Source: Treponema sp. (GTDB lineage: Bacteria; Spirochaetota; Spirochaetia; Treponematales; Treponemataceae). From it: a stretch of 64,000 nucleotides of DNA. Both the position numbers and the translations under genes were made by a program. The DNA lies in NCBI GenBank assembly GCA_016293495.1, contig JAEDED010000006.1, positions 57,742-121,741 on the forward strand. The letters are read 5' to 3'. Under the pieces are notes generated by a model. It was not told the DNA's origin and made no database searches. It worked only from the letters and a program-made list of their open reading frames with translations. Positions within the stretch are counted from its first letter, which is position 1; every line of letters begins with the position of its first letter. Shown here piece after piece: positions 42,788-51,971 of this stretch.

Positions 42788-44602
42788 TCACATATTTAAT
42801 TGAGCAAGTTTTTGCATCGCATTACGGGCAGCCTTTTTTGTTGTCTCATCGTACTGCGGAAAGAACATGCCGTTAAGGATTTGTTTACCTTTCGATAAAA
42901 GTGCAGGCCGTCCCATAAAACGGCAGATTTCGTAAACCGCATCGGCAGTTGCAGCTAATATCATGTGATCCTTAGGACTTGTATGTTTAACAAGAATTTC
43001 TATCTGTAATAAAAGTTCCCCGCCCGGATCATATCCGCAGCTTCCAGCAGTTTTTAGAAGTTTTACAATCATTGTTTTATCAGTTTCAACTGAAAGTAAA
43101 AGAGCAACCTTCTGCTGAAAATAATGGCTTTGCAGCAAAGGTACGATATTAAGGACATTTTCGATGTCGGTCAGATTATAATCAATTGATACAAGTTCAA
43201 AAGGATTACGGTTAACAGTTTCTGTCATTTTATTTTCAAAATATGAGTTAATGACAGTATTTACAATATTTGAAATATCAACTTCCTTCTGCCCGAAATT
43301 CCCTTTTTTTAATGTTCTGCAAACTTCTGGAGAAAAAGAACTTTTTTCTGGTTTATAGTCGAGGTTTTTGATGTATGCTTTATAACCGGATTCAATATTT
43401 TTGCTCTGGTAATAGGAAAAGGTTGGAGAAATTTTTTCTTTTGAAGTGCTGATGATTTTAAAGGAATTTACAGTCCAGTCTTTTGAAAGGAAAGTCGCAA
43501 ATCCGCTGTTTATAAAACAGGCATAGTCCCATCTGTATTTTCCGGATTTTGAAGGCATCTGGAGCTGTTTCAGTTTTTTTCCGGAAGTATTGTAAATTAC
43601 AAAGTCAGAACTCTGGGCTACGATAATTTTATCGTCGACAGTTTCAAAATAAAGATAATTATTGTCAGTAATTTCTGGTATTCTGAAGGATTTTTTAACA
43701 GTTCCTTTTTCGGTATTTATAATAATAAAGTTCTGGTTTGGAGTAAAAATGCCGTAATCTTTTGAAGAGATTTTTCTGGAGCGGGAAAATTCATTGCATT
43801 TGACTTCTTTATTAATCCATTTTGAATAAATGAGGCCGTTTTCTTTGTCGGTACTTGTTTTTATTGCACACATTCCGATTTCGCCGGTAGAGAAAACAAG
43901 AATTATTCCGTCAGTACAGGTAAAGGCATTTACGACTTTTCCCTGAAAGACAATTTCTTCGAGAATATTCCCGAAAGGACTTATTCTTAACGCACAGGTT
44001 TTTCCGTCGTGAGTTTTTTCAAGGAATACAATAATACTTCCGTCATTGAGTAATTCCGGATTAAGGTTCTGCTGGCTTTCAGTTAAAAGTGTCCATTTCT
44101 GAAGACCGTTTATACCGAAGCACGAAATCTGTGTTTTTGAACGAACAAAAATACGTCCGTCAAACCCGAAAAACGGCTCAGAAAATGATTCAAATCCCAG
44201 AGGCTTTGACCACAAAATTAGCCCTGAAGGATTAACAAGCTGAAGCTGGTTTTTCTGATTAGTGAGGGCAATAAACTCAGTTTCGGAGAAGGTAATTCCC
44301 TTTATTTTTGCTCCTGTATTAGTCTGCCACAGGCGCTGGCCGGCTCTCGAATAGCTTGAAAGGAATTTCGAATCTTCAACGATCAAGAATCCGAAATTTG
44401 TCTGAACCGGAGAAGAACTAGGCGAACCGCTTAGAACAGAAAACCAGCTTCTGTCCATATCATCAATCTTAGAAATTCCCTGAGATGATAAAGCTTTTTC
44501 GTTTACAGAAGAACTTGAAGCAGCATAACAAAATGAGGTATTTGCGACAAAAATACTTAAAAACATTATTAACTTGTATGTTTTTGTATACATTTTATTC
44601 AT
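42788..44602 (-). CDS. Exported beta-propeller-like protein of unknown function
   Basis: 604 residues. A signal peptide (MNKMYTKTYKLIMFLSIFVANTSFCYA) is followed by repeated strands of PQQ/WD type up to about residue 390 (LWQTNTGAKIKGITFSETEF, LQLVNPSGLILWSKPLGFES, GINGLQKWTLLTESQQNL, FIIINTEKGTVKKSF). A helical C-terminal part follows (VNTVINSYFENKMTETVNRN, GYDPGGELLLQIEILVKHT, AARNAMQKLAQL) that resembles HEAT repeats. It begins 4 bases after the methyltransferase gene and is probably cotranscribed. No catalytic residues are recognised. Confidence 0.7.
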   Translation of the reverse strand: MNKMYTKTYKLIMFLSIFVANTSFCYAASSSSVNEKALSSQGISKIDDMDRSWFSVLSGSPSSSPVQTNFGFLIVEDSKFLSSYSRAGQRLWQTNTGAKIKGITFSETEFIALTNQKNQLQLVNPSGLILWSKPLGFESFSEPFFGFDGRIFVRSKTQISCFGINGLQKWTLLTESQQNLNPELLNDGSIIVFLEKTHDGKTCALRISPFGNILEEIVFQGKVVNAFTCTDGIILVFSTGEIGMCAIKTSTDKENGLIYSKWINKEVKCNEFSRSRKISSKDYGIFTPNQNFIIINTEKGTVKKSFRIPEITDNNYLYFETVDDKIIVAQSSDFVIYNTSGKKLKQLQMPSKSGKYRWDYACFINSGFATFLSKDWTVNSFKIISTSKEKISPTFSYYQSKNIESGYKAYIKNLDYKPEKSSFSPEVCRTLKKGNFGQKEVDISNIVNTVINSYFENKMTETVNRNPFELVSIDYNLTDIENVLNIVPLLQSHYFQQKVALLLSVETDKTMIVKLLKTAGSCGYDPGGELLLQIEILVKHTSPKDHMILAATADAVYEICRFMGRPALLSKGKQILNGMFFPQYDETTKKAARNAMQKLAQLNM

Positions 44603-44606
44603 AATT

Positions 44607-45806
44607 TTATAATTCCAGGAAGCAAAGGCTTTCTATATGGCTTGTCTGAGGATAAAAATCTAGAAGATAAAGCTTTTTAAGCTTGTATCCAGCTTCAATA
44701 AGACAACGAATATCACGGGCATTAGTTACAGGATCGCATGATACAACTCTGATTACAGGAGGTTTTGTCTGGCAAAGAAAGTCACGAACTTCTTTTTCCA
44801 TTCCGGAACGCGGCGGATCTATGAACACAGCATCAAAATTACCGATTTTGGATAAAATTGACGGTGCATTTTCTTTTACCCATCTGGCGCCGCTTATGCC
44901 GTAAGACTCGTGAGGTTTTTCGCTAAGGTTCTGTTCGGCAAAAACAACGGCTGCTTTGTTATGTTCAACAAGAGTAACTTTTTCAAAGTTGTCGGCAAGG
45001 AATACAGAAAAAGTGCCGCAGCCGGAATACATATCAAGTACATTTGTTCCCTGAAGGTCTTCGGTTGCAATAGTGATGGCTTTTTCAAGGACCTGAAGGT
45101 TTGACTGAAAAAAGCCCTGTACGTCGAACATAATGTTTTTTCCGAGAAGGTTTACGGTTACGCAGGTTGAAGGATCAATTGTAATTCCTTCGTAGCGGTG
45201 TTTGATTGTATGTTTGATTTTCTTATTTCTTGGGGCATTGTAATCCTGCTTTACAGGAGGAATTGCGATTGTAAAATCAGGTGTTGCTTTTGATGAACCA
45301 AAAACATGGCAACGGCCTTTTGGACGCTGGTCACAAGCAGTTGTACTTAAATAACTGTTTATCGAAGTTTCTGCGACAGGACAGTTTTTAATGAAAATCT
45401 TTTCGTTGGATTTTTTTGCTTCAAGACAGCCGTCGTGGAGCTGGAATCTTGCACGGTAATTGAGGCTTTCTGCACAAACTACATCAATTTCTGGAATATC
45501 AATTTTATTTCTTTTAAAACTGTCAGAAAGAATCTGTTTTCGAAGTTCTTTCTGGTAGTCGTAATCAATGTGCATAAGATTGCAGCCGCCGCATTTTGTA
45601 TAATAAGGGCAGACTGGTTCAATGCGCTTTGGTGAGCTTTCGATAATATTTACTATTTTTGCTACGTCATAATCTTTTTTTGATTCAACGATTTCAACTT
45701 CAAGCTTTTCGCCGGGAACTGCAAAAGGAACAAAAACATTTTTTCCTTCGATTTTTGCTAAACAATCTCCCCCAAAAACTAATTTTTCTGTTATAATTGT
45801 TTCCAT
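44607..45806 (-). CDS. RNA uracil-5-methyltransferase, RlmD/RumA type
   Basis: Transfers a methyl group from SAM to C5 of a uridine in 23S rRNA (or tRNA). 399 residues. An N-terminal TRAM domain (EKLVFGGDCLAKIEGKNVFV) is followed by a [4Fe-4S] Cys set (CPYYTKCGGCNLMH). The C-terminal Rossmann domain has VLDMYSGCGTFSVFLA, FIDPPRSGMEKEV and the catalytic VRVVSCDPVTNARD. No Shine-Dalgarno is obvious. The target position is not determinable by eye. Confidence 0.92.
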   Translation of the reverse strand: METIITEKLVFGGDCLAKIEGKNVFVPFAVPGEKLEVEIVESKKDYDVAKIVNIIESSPKRIEPVCPYYTKCGGCNLMHIDYDYQKELRKQILSDSFKRNKIDIPEIDVVCAESLNYRARFQLHDGCLEAKKSNEKIFIKNCPVAETSINSYLSTTACDQRPKGRCHVFGSSKATPDFTIAIPPVKQDYNAPRNKKIKHTIKHRYEGITIDPSTCVTVNLLGKNIMFDVQGFFQSNLQVLEKAITIATEDLQGTNVLDMYSGCGTFSVFLADNFEKVTLVEHNKAAVVFAEQNLSEKPHESYGISGARWVKENAPSILSKIGNFDAVFIDPPRSGMEKEVRDFLCQTKPPVIRVVSCDPVTNARDIRCLIEAGYKLKKLYLLDFYPQTSHIESLCFLEL

Positions 45807-45853
45807 AATATAAAATAAATATATCAGATTTTTTAAAAGATTTGGAGAGTCTT

Positions 45854-46792
45854 ATGACAACAAAATCATTTTTTCAAACAATGAAAGATGGAACTGAAGT
45901 TGCAGTTAACCGTTGGATTCCTGATACTGAGCCAAAAGCAGTAATCGTTATTTCTCACGGAATGTCTGAACATTCATTAAGATATGACAGAGCAGCAACT
46001 CTTTTTACTGATGCAGGCTTTGCAGTGAGTGCACATGACCATCGTGGTCACGGAAAAACTGCTCTGAAGCAGCTTGAAAAAGGTGAACCAGGCTTTGGTT
46101 ATCTTTCGGACAGTCACGGTTATGAAAAAGTCCGCGAAGATCTTCTTGAAGTAATTAATGAAGTTAAAAAGGAATTTCCAGGAAAGAAAATTATTCTTCT
46201 TGCTCATTCCTTCGGTTCTTTAATCGGACAGTCGTTCATCGAAAACCATTCATCAGAAATTGACCTTTGTATTCTCTGCGGTTCACGCGGACCTCAGCAG
46301 TTACTTTGTAAAGTAGGTCGTATTCTTTCAAGCCTTATGTACGTATTCGGACGCAAAAAACATCTTTCAAAATTCCTTGATAAAGTTTCATTCGGCGCTT
46401 ACAACAACAGAATTGAAAATCCAAGAACAAGCTCTGACTGGCTTACAAAAGACGAAAACATCGTTGACATGTACATTGCTGACGCATGGTGCGGCTTTAT
46501 CATGACAACAGAGTTCTATCACGAATTACTCAAACTCTGTATCAACATTCATAAATCAAAGAACATGAAGAAGGTTTCTCAAGAACTTCCAGTATTTATG
46601 ATTGCAGGAAAAGAAGATCCTGTCGGCAGATATGGAAAGACAGTTGAAGCTTTGTACAACATTTATAAAAAGAACGGCGTTAAAGACGTTGAACTTAAAC
46701 TTTACGAAAATGACAGACACGAACTCTTTAATGAAACAGATTACCAGACTGTTATTAAAGACTGCTGTGACTGGATTAACAAAAGAATCTAA
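45854..46792 (+). CDS. Alpha/beta hydrolase, monoacylglycerol lipase/lysophospholipase-like
   Basis: 312 residues from ATG 45854 (GGAG upstream); an in-frame TTG 12 bases earlier is unlikely. Oxyanion region HGMSEHSLRY, HDHRGHGKT, nucleophile elbow LLAHSFGSLIGQS (Ser of AHSFG), acid residue in AGKEDPVG and His in ENDRHELFNE complete the serine-hydrolase triad. The pattern matches Hydrolase_4 lipases that act on lysolipids or monoglycerides. No signal peptide is seen, so it is cytoplasmic. It precedes rsmA with a 31-base gap. Confidence 0.88.
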   Translation: MTTKSFFQTMKDGTEVAVNRWIPDTEPKAVIVISHGMSEHSLRYDRAATLFTDAGFAVSAHDHRGHGKTALKQLEKGEPGFGYLSDSHGYEKVREDLLEVINEVKKEFPGKKIILLAHSFGSLIGQSFIENHSSEIDLCILCGSRGPQQLLCKVGRILSSLMYVFGRKKHLSKFLDKVSFGAYNNRIENPRTSSDWLTKDENIVDMYIADAWCGFIMTTEFYHELLKLCINIHKSKNMKKVSQELPVFMIAGKEDPVGRYGKTVEALYNIYKKNGVKDVELKLYENDRHELFNETDYQTVIKDCCDWINKRI

Positions 46793-46823
46793 AACAAAGA
46801 TACGCATTTAATACGGAAAATTT

Positions 46824-47714
46824 ATGCTTAAACATCCTGACTATAACAGTTCATCTGAAATCAAAACTTTTCTCGACGAAAATGGACTTGCAATGCAGAA
46901 AAAGTTCGGACAGAACTTTCTCATTAACGAAAATGCAAGAAAGAAAATCATTGATTCACTTGATGTAAATGATTCTACTTTTGTTTGGGAAGTAGGACCT
47001 GGACTTGGCTGTATGACAGAAGAGATTTTGTCTCGCGGTGCAGGCCTTACAGTTTTTGAAATCGACAAAGGTTTTGCAGGATGTGTAAGACAGTTTTTTG
47101 AAGACTATTCAGAAAAAGAAAAATTTTCGCTTGTCGAAGGTGATGTTCTCAAAACCTGGAAGAAAGAATTAAAGGCTTTCAGAGAAAGAACAGGCAAAGA
47201 CTGTCCTGACAGATTTTTCGGAAACCTTCCTTACAATATTGCGGCAACCTTAATTGCAGACACAATCGAAGAAGGAATCCGTTTTGACAAATGTGTTTTT
47301 ACAATCCAGAAGGAAGTTGCAAAAAGAATGAATGCAAAACCTGGAACAGATGATTATTCATCGTTCAGTGTGTTATGCTCATGGGCTTATGACATTACAA
47401 ACATTGTTGATTTAAGCGGAGCAAACTTCTGGCCAAAACCGAATGTTGATTCAAGGGCAGTTCTGTTTACAAAGAAAAAAGATTTTCCGGGATGCGAAAA
47501 TGTTTCTGTATTCTGCAAAATGCAGAGAGCGCTTTTCAGTTCAAGAAGAAAAACTGTAAAGAACAATCTTAACAATTATCTTTCATCATCTGAAAAAGCT
47601 GACTATGCGCTTGATAAAGCAAGCATTGATCCGAAGCTTCGTGCAGAAGTCTTAACAATTGAACAGATGCTGCGCTTAAGTGATGTAATTGCAAAAGATA
47701 TTTTTAATAAATAA
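46824..47714 (+). CDS. rsmA: 16S rRNA dimethyladenosine transferase
   Basis: Dimethylates two adjacent adenines near the 3' end of 16S rRNA. 296 residues. FGQNFLINENARKKIIDS, the SAM-binding EVGPGLGCMTEEIL, an acidic motif VFEIDKGFAG and the catalytic FGNLPYNIAATLI match the KsgA family. The C-terminal part (RALFSSRRKTVKNNL) is the usual helical domain. It is followed by the YggS-like gene 15 bases downstream. Confidence 0.96.
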   Translation: MLKHPDYNSSSEIKTFLDENGLAMQKKFGQNFLINENARKKIIDSLDVNDSTFVWEVGPGLGCMTEEILSRGAGLTVFEIDKGFAGCVRQFFEDYSEKEKFSLVEGDVLKTWKKELKAFRERTGKDCPDRFFGNLPYNIAATLIADTIEEGIRFDKCVFTIQKEVAKRMNAKPGTDDYSSFSVLCSWAYDITNIVDLSGANFWPKPNVDSRAVLFTKKKDFPGCENVSVFCKMQRALFSSRRKTVKNNLNNYLSSSEKADYALDKASIDPKLRAEVLTIEQMLRLSDVIAKDIFNK

Positions 47715-47729
47715 CGAGATTATAAAAAA

Positions 47730-48431
47730 ATGTCAGTAAAAGAAAATTTAAATACAGTCAGAAATCAGATTAAAGAAGCTTGCATAAATGCCGGAAGAAA
47801 TCCAGAAGAAGTCAAGCTTGTTGCAGTAAGTAAATTTCATCCGTATGAAGCAGTTGAAGAAGCAATCGCTGAAGGTCAGCTTCTGTTCGGCGAAAACCGC
47901 GTGCAGGAAGCTAAAGAAAAATTTGCAATTATTTCAAATAAGCATCCTGAAGCTGAACTTCACATTATCGGTTCACTTCAGAGAAACAAGGTAAAGGATG
48001 CTGTAAAAATTGCTTCGTGCATTGAATCAGTTGACCGTATTGAACTGCTTGAAGAAATTGAAAAACAGTGTGCTAAGCTTGATAAAAAAATTGACGTATT
48101 ATTTGAAGTGCATACAGGTGAGGAATCTAAATCAGGATTTGAAGATTTTACATCACTTTATCAGGCACTTGAAATGTGTTCAGCAGGAAAATTTCCTCAT
48201 GTAAATCCAAAAGGTTTTATGACAATGGCTCCGTTTACAGATGATAAGGAACTTATTAGAAAATCTTTTTCAACCTTAAGACAATATGCTGAAGATCTTA
48301 AAAAGGAATTTTCGGAATACGAATTAACAGAACTTTCTATGGGAATGTCAGGTGATTTTAAAATCGCAATCGAAGAAGGTTCGACAATGGTCCGCATTGG
48401 AACAAGTATTTTTGGTCAGAGACAGTATTAG
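47730..48431 (+). CDS. YggS-family pyridoxal phosphate protein
   Basis: 233 residues. VKLVAVSKFHPYEAVEEAI contains the Lys that binds PLP, and GENRVQEAKEKF, HIIGSLQRNKVKDAV, GFMTMAPF and LSMGMSGDFKIAIEEGSTMVRIGT are family signatures. These proteins (YggS/YlmE/PROSC) act in PLP homeostasis, with no classical enzyme activity established. The full length agrees with the family. Confidence 0.95.
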   Translation: MSVKENLNTVRNQIKEACINAGRNPEEVKLVAVSKFHPYEAVEEAIAEGQLLFGENRVQEAKEKFAIISNKHPEAELHIIGSLQRNKVKDAVKIASCIESVDRIELLEEIEKQCAKLDKKIDVLFEVHTGEESKSGFEDFTSLYQALEMCSAGKFPHVNPKGFMTMAPFTDDKELIRKSFSTLRQYAEDLKKEFSEYELTELSMGMSGDFKIAIEEGSTMVRIGTSIFGQRQY

Positions 48432-48450
48432 TTCAGAGAAAATATTAGTT

Positions 48451-48993
48451 ATGAAAAACATTTTTAGATTGAAAAATTTTTTTAGAACTGCAGTCTGTAT
48501 TTTATTATTATTCTCGTTTTCTTCACAGCTTTTTGCTGCAACTGATTCTGATTCTACTACACCGGAACCTTATAAAGAAAATGAATTTCCTCAGTGGGCA
48601 AAAGATTTAAGGGATACAGAAATTATTACTTTTGGTTCACTTCCATTTATTACACTTGGTGTTACACTAGGTTATTCTCTCATTGTTCTTGTCAAAAACA
48701 ATTTTGACTCTACTTATGTAGTAAATCCATTTGTAAAAGACAAAAATTACACACAGGAAGAGCAGGTCGGCATTATAATTACTTCTGCTTCAATCTGTGT
48801 CGGAATAGGAGTTACAAACCTCATCATCAATCTCGTAAAAAGAAATGCAGAAAATAAAAGGAATAAACAGTTCCTTCATGACAATATTAAAATTACAACT
48901 ATTGATAACGAGCTTAATATCATTCCGATTCCTCCTAAATACAAACGCGACAAAAGTTATAAATACGGGAACATAGAAGATGCCGTATTTTAA
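48451..48993 (+). CDS. Membrane protein of unknown function with signal-like N-terminus
   Basis: 180 residues from ATG 48451. A signal peptide or anchor (KNIFRLKNFFRTAVCILLLFSFSSQLFAA) is followed by a polar segment, then two hydrophobic helices (EIITFGSLPFITLGVTLGYSLIVLV and VGIIITSASICVGIGVTNLIINLV) and a basic tail. It resembles small uncharacterised Treponema membrane proteins. Its end overlaps the next gene by 14 bases, suggesting translational coupling with the pseudouridine synthase. No function is inferred. Confidence 0.7.
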   Translation: MKNIFRLKNFFRTAVCILLLFSFSSQLFAATDSDSTTPEPYKENEFPQWAKDLRDTEIITFGSLPFITLGVTLGYSLIVLVKNNFDSTYVVNPFVKDKNYTQEEQVGIIITSASICVGIGVTNLIINLVKRNAENKRNKQFLHDNIKITTIDNELNIIPIPPKYKRDKSYKYGNIEDAVF

Positions 48994-49975
48994 TGTAACA
49001 GTTCCAGAATCAGTTACTGAATCGGAACGCCTTGATAAATATATTTCTTCGCTCAAAGACGGAATGAACCGTTCAAAACTAAAATCATCGGCAACAGAAA
49101 TTCTTGTAAACGGAAAAGCTGTAAAGCTGTCAACAAAAGTAAAGGCAGGAGACAAAATTGACATTCAATGGGATGAAAATATCCCGACCGACATTACTCC
49201 TGAAGACATTCCGCTGCACATTATTTATGAAGACGAAAACGTTACAGTTATTAATAAAGAACAAGGAATGGTAACTCATCCAGCTGCAGGTAACTGGTCA
49301 GGAACTTTAGTCAATGCATTACTTTACCACTGGAAAAGAGAAAGCATTGCAGAGATTAAAGATGATGACATCAATAAAGTTCTTGCAAACAGAAGACCGG
49401 GAATCGTTCACCGTCTTGATAAAGATACTTCAGGAATTATCATCACTGCAAAAAATACCTTTGCAGAAGAATGGCTTTCAAAACAATTCCTTAACAAAAA
49501 ACTTCACAAAGAATACATCCTCATTACAAAAGGTAAACCACCAGCTTCTGCTGGCGACATACAGACACAGATAATCAGAGACCCGAAAGACAGAAAAAAA
49601 TATAAAGCAGTAACCGGAACTCAGGAAGGAAAATTTGCCCGCACTTTATACAAGGTAATTGCATACTACGGAAATTATTCTTTAATCCGTGTCAGATTAA
49701 AAACCGGAAGAACTCATCAGATCCGTGTTCACATGAAATATCTTGGCTGTCCGATTTTGGGAGATCCGATTTACGGAAAGAAAGATTCACTTATTTCTGA
49801 TGCAACGCTGATGCTTCATTCAAGACAGATGGATATAAGACTTCCGGGTAAAGAAGATTTTACAAGATTCCGCGCAGCAGTTCCGTTAAGGTTCAAAAAA
49901 ACAATTGAACTTTTACAGAAATATTTTTCAAAAGAAGTGCCGGTACTTCCAAAAAAACTCCAGGGAAAGAAATAA
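48980..49975 (+). CDS. RluA-family pseudouridine synthase (RluD-like)
   Basis: 331 residues. An S4 domain (ESERLDKYISSLKDGMNRSKL, ILVNGKAVKLSTKVKAGDKI) is followed by the catalytic domain with NKEQGMVTHPAAGN, RPGIVHRLDKDTSGIIITAK (catalytic Asp in HRLD) and LKTGRTHQIRVHMKYLGCPI. RluD acts on 23S rRNA helix 69. This resembles it in domain plan, but the target is not proven. Its stop overlaps the next gene's ATG by one base. Confidence 0.92.
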   Translation: MPYFNVTVPESVTESERLDKYISSLKDGMNRSKLKSSATEILVNGKAVKLSTKVKAGDKIDIQWDENIPTDITPEDIPLHIIYEDENVTVINKEQGMVTHPAAGNWSGTLVNALLYHWKRESIAEIKDDDINKVLANRRPGIVHRLDKDTSGIIITAKNTFAEEWLSKQFLNKKLHKEYILITKGKPPASAGDIQTQIIRDPKDRKKYKAVTGTQEGKFARTLYKVIAYYGNYSLIRVRLKTGRTHQIRVHMKYLGCPILGDPIYGKKDSLISDATLMLHSRQMDIRLPGKEDFTRFRAAVPLRFKKTIELLQKYFSKEVPVLPKKLQGKK

Positions 49976-50742
49976 TGAAAGTGGACAAACATTCCTCTAA
50001 AATACAAATAATTTCTCCCGTAACAAAAGAAAATCCGTTTGCCGTAATTTATAAACCGTCAGGCATTCAAAGTGCACCGTTAACAGAAAATGACAGAAAC
50101 TGCGCCTTGTATCAGGCCGCAGAATTTTTTCCTGAGATACTTAAAGTTAAAGGAAAAAAAGAAATTGAAGCCGGTCTTATTCACAGAATTGATACAGTAA
50201 CAGACGGGCTTTTATTAATTGCATCAGACCAGACCTCTTATGACTTTTTTATTCAGCTTCAGAAAGAAGGAAAATTTATTAAAACCTATTCTGCAAAATG
50301 CAGCTTAATAAAAAATCTATTCGAATTAAAAACCGGCTATCCAGAAAATGAAAATGCAGAAAAAATTGAAATGTTAAAATCAGGTCAAACACTTGATATT
50401 GAACTTTCAAGTTATTTCAGAGCGTTCGGGCCGGGAAGAAAAGAAGTACGCCCAGTTAACAAAAATGCATCGACTGCTGCTTCTAAAAAAAGTGGAGACA
50501 CTTTATACACAACATCTGTCAACATTACAAAATCGGCTGAAGAATATATCTGTAAATGCAAAATTGAAAACGGTTTTCGCCATCAGGTAAGAAGTCATCT
50601 TGCCTGGTGTAAGATTCCTGTAAAAGGCGATGCTTTGTATAATCCAGAATATAATGAAGGTGAAGAATTTTTCTTTACTGCAACAGGATTAAGTTTTATT
50701 CATCCGTTAACGAAAGAAAACATCAGCATTTCGATTGATTAA
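49975..50742 (+). CDS. Second RluA-family pseudouridine synthase, no S4 domain
   Basis: 255 residues. NPFAVIYKPSGIQSAPL at the N-terminus, catalytic LIHRIDTVTDGLLLIASD and C-terminal IENGFRHQVRSHLAWCKIPVKGDAL are RluA-family features. The motif HRIDTVTDG departs from the usual HRLDxxTSG while keeping the Asp. Coupled by a TAATG overlap to the preceding synthase. It is a more divergent paralog of unknown RNA target. Confidence 0.85.
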   Translation: MKVDKHSSKIQIISPVTKENPFAVIYKPSGIQSAPLTENDRNCALYQAAEFFPEILKVKGKKEIEAGLIHRIDTVTDGLLLIASDQTSYDFFIQLQKEGKFIKTYSAKCSLIKNLFELKTGYPENENAEKIEMLKSGQTLDIELSSYFRAFGPGRKEVRPVNKNASTAASKKSGDTLYTTSVNITKSAEEYICKCKIENGFRHQVRSHLAWCKIPVKGDALYNPEYNEGEEFFFTATGLSFIHPLTKENISISID

Positions 50743-50802
50743 TATTTAAGAAGTTAAATCTGAAACTGATTTAATATTGTGATTGATTTTAGAAAGGAAT
50801 AA

Positions 50803-50886
50803 TGCCCGGAAGGAGACTTGAACTCCTACGAGATTGCTCTCACTAGCACCTGAAGCTAGCGTGTCTACCAATTCCACCATTCGGGC
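50803..50886 (-). tRNA. tRNA-Leu (anticodon CAG)
   Basis: An 84-base type II tRNA with a long variable arm. The acceptor stem GCCCGAA/TCCGGGC has one mismatch. The D arm has TGGTAGACA, the anticodon stem is CTAGC/GCTAG around TTCAGGT, the variable stem is GAGA..TCTC-like, and the T arm is AGGAG-TTCAAGT-CTCCT. Anticodon CAG reads CTG. The discriminator is A and CCA is not encoded. Confidence 0.95.
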
Positions 50887-50969
50887 TTATGAATGCATAA
50901 TATCAAAAATCACATTTTTGTGCAATTCATTTTAGAATTTGAAAATCAAATCAGGTCTAAAAAATTCCT

Positions 50970-51359
50970 TTAGTAGGAACATCTTATAAAAACTATTACT
51001 GTTACGACAAATGCCAGTAAAGTTATTCCGTAAATCCAGAAAGGAAGGGAACTGGAATTTTTTGACTGTCGAGTAACAGGCGAAGAAGAATACTGAGGTT
51101 TATGCATAAAGAAATGGCCTTTATCCTGATTAATCTCGTATTTTTTATCTTCTAAAGTTGATTTTGATTTTGATGATTTAGGTTTTTCTGCGTAACCGCA
51201 CGACGGACAACCGTTTACGAATGCGTGTGAAGAACCTACTTTTCCGCACTGCGGGCAGCGTACGGCAGAAAAAAATCTGCCGCATTTTTTGCAGAATCTT
51301 GCATTCTGTGCAACTTCTTCACCGCAGTTTTCGCAGAAAAACTTTGCCTGTTTTTTCAT
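50970..51359 (-). CDS. Double zinc-ribbon membrane protein
   Basis: 129 residues. Two zinc ribbons occupy the first 60 residues (CENCGEEVAQNARFCKKCG, then CPQCGKVGSSHAF...CPSCGY). A Ser/Lys-rich linker follows, then a single C-terminal membrane helix (FWIYGITLLAFVVTVIVFI). The topology places the ribbons in the cytoplasm. No enzyme activity is evident. It begins 3 bases after the pseudo-receiver gene upstream on the same strand. Confidence 0.82.
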   Translation of the reverse strand: MKKQAKFFCENCGEEVAQNARFCKKCGRFFSAVRCPQCGKVGSSHAFVNGCPSCGYAEKPKSSKSKSTLEDKKYEINQDKGHFFMHKPQYSSSPVTRQSKNSSSLPFWIYGITLLAFVVTVIVFIRCSY

Positions 51360-51362
51360 TTA

Positions 51363-51971
51363 TTAAATTACCTGAAGTTCAATTTTTTTGTTGTCTTGAG
51401 CTTTCGAAAGAACTTTAATTTTTATGTATTCAATAGAATTTGCGTTCTTGAAAGTTGCCTGAGTAATTTCTGTTTCTGCAGAAATTGTTGAAAGAAGTGA
51501 AGGTGAATCAGGAATGAAAGAAATCAATCTGTCTTCAAACTTAGAAACACTTCCTGTAACAAAGGCGCCTGTAACAGGATTTGTAAAAATCAATGCACAG
51601 TTTTTACCTTTTCTATTTGAAAGAATATCAATCATTTCTTTTAATCCGCTTTCATCAAGTGAATTAAAAATTCCTGTAATATTCAAAGCTTCTGATTTTT
51701 TAAGATCATCGTCTGTGAACTTGCGTTCAGTGTAGAGAACAACTTTAGGAATGATTCCGCTGATGCCGCTTTGAACAAACTGAACGAGAGTTTTCCAGTG
51801 ACGTGGATAACTTTCTGCGCTGATGACAATTACTTCGGGAGCAATTTCTTCAACGTTATCCATTGCTTTTATAAGCCAGCGATATGTGATTACATCATAT
51901 CCCTGGTCTTTAAGAGAAGTTCCGATTTTATCGATTACTTTTTCATCGTCAGCAATTAATAAGGCTTTCAT
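51363..51971 (-). CDS. Receiver-like protein lacking the phospho-acceptor Asp
   Basis: 202 residues. Residues 1-115 resemble a response-regulator receiver: ALLIADDEKVIDKIGTSL with the acidic pair, then a strand ending VIVIS. At the site where the phospho-acceptor Asp should stand there is Ser (EVIVISAESYPRHW), so it cannot be phosphorylated in the usual way. Residues about 118-200 (GKNCALIFTNPVTGAFVTGS, ISFIPDSPSLL) form a beta-rich domain that may be PilZ-like, though without a clear RxxxR motif. The start overlaps the previous gene's stop by 4 bases. Confidence 0.65.
   Translation of the reverse strand: MKALLIADDEKVIDKIGTSLKDQGYDVITYRWLIKAMDNVEEIAPEVIVISAESYPRHWKTLVQFVQSGISGIIPKVVLYTERKFTDDDLKKSEALNITGIFNSLDESGLKEMIDILSNRKGKNCALIFTNPVTGAFVTGSVSKFEDRLISFIPDSPSLLSTISAETEITQATFKNANSIEYIKIKVLSKAQDNKKIELQVI

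Noticed and set aside
48352..48450. Upstream extension of the 48451 membrane protein
   Set aside because: The added residues are the YggS gene read in another frame; ATG 48451 starts a proper signal sequence.
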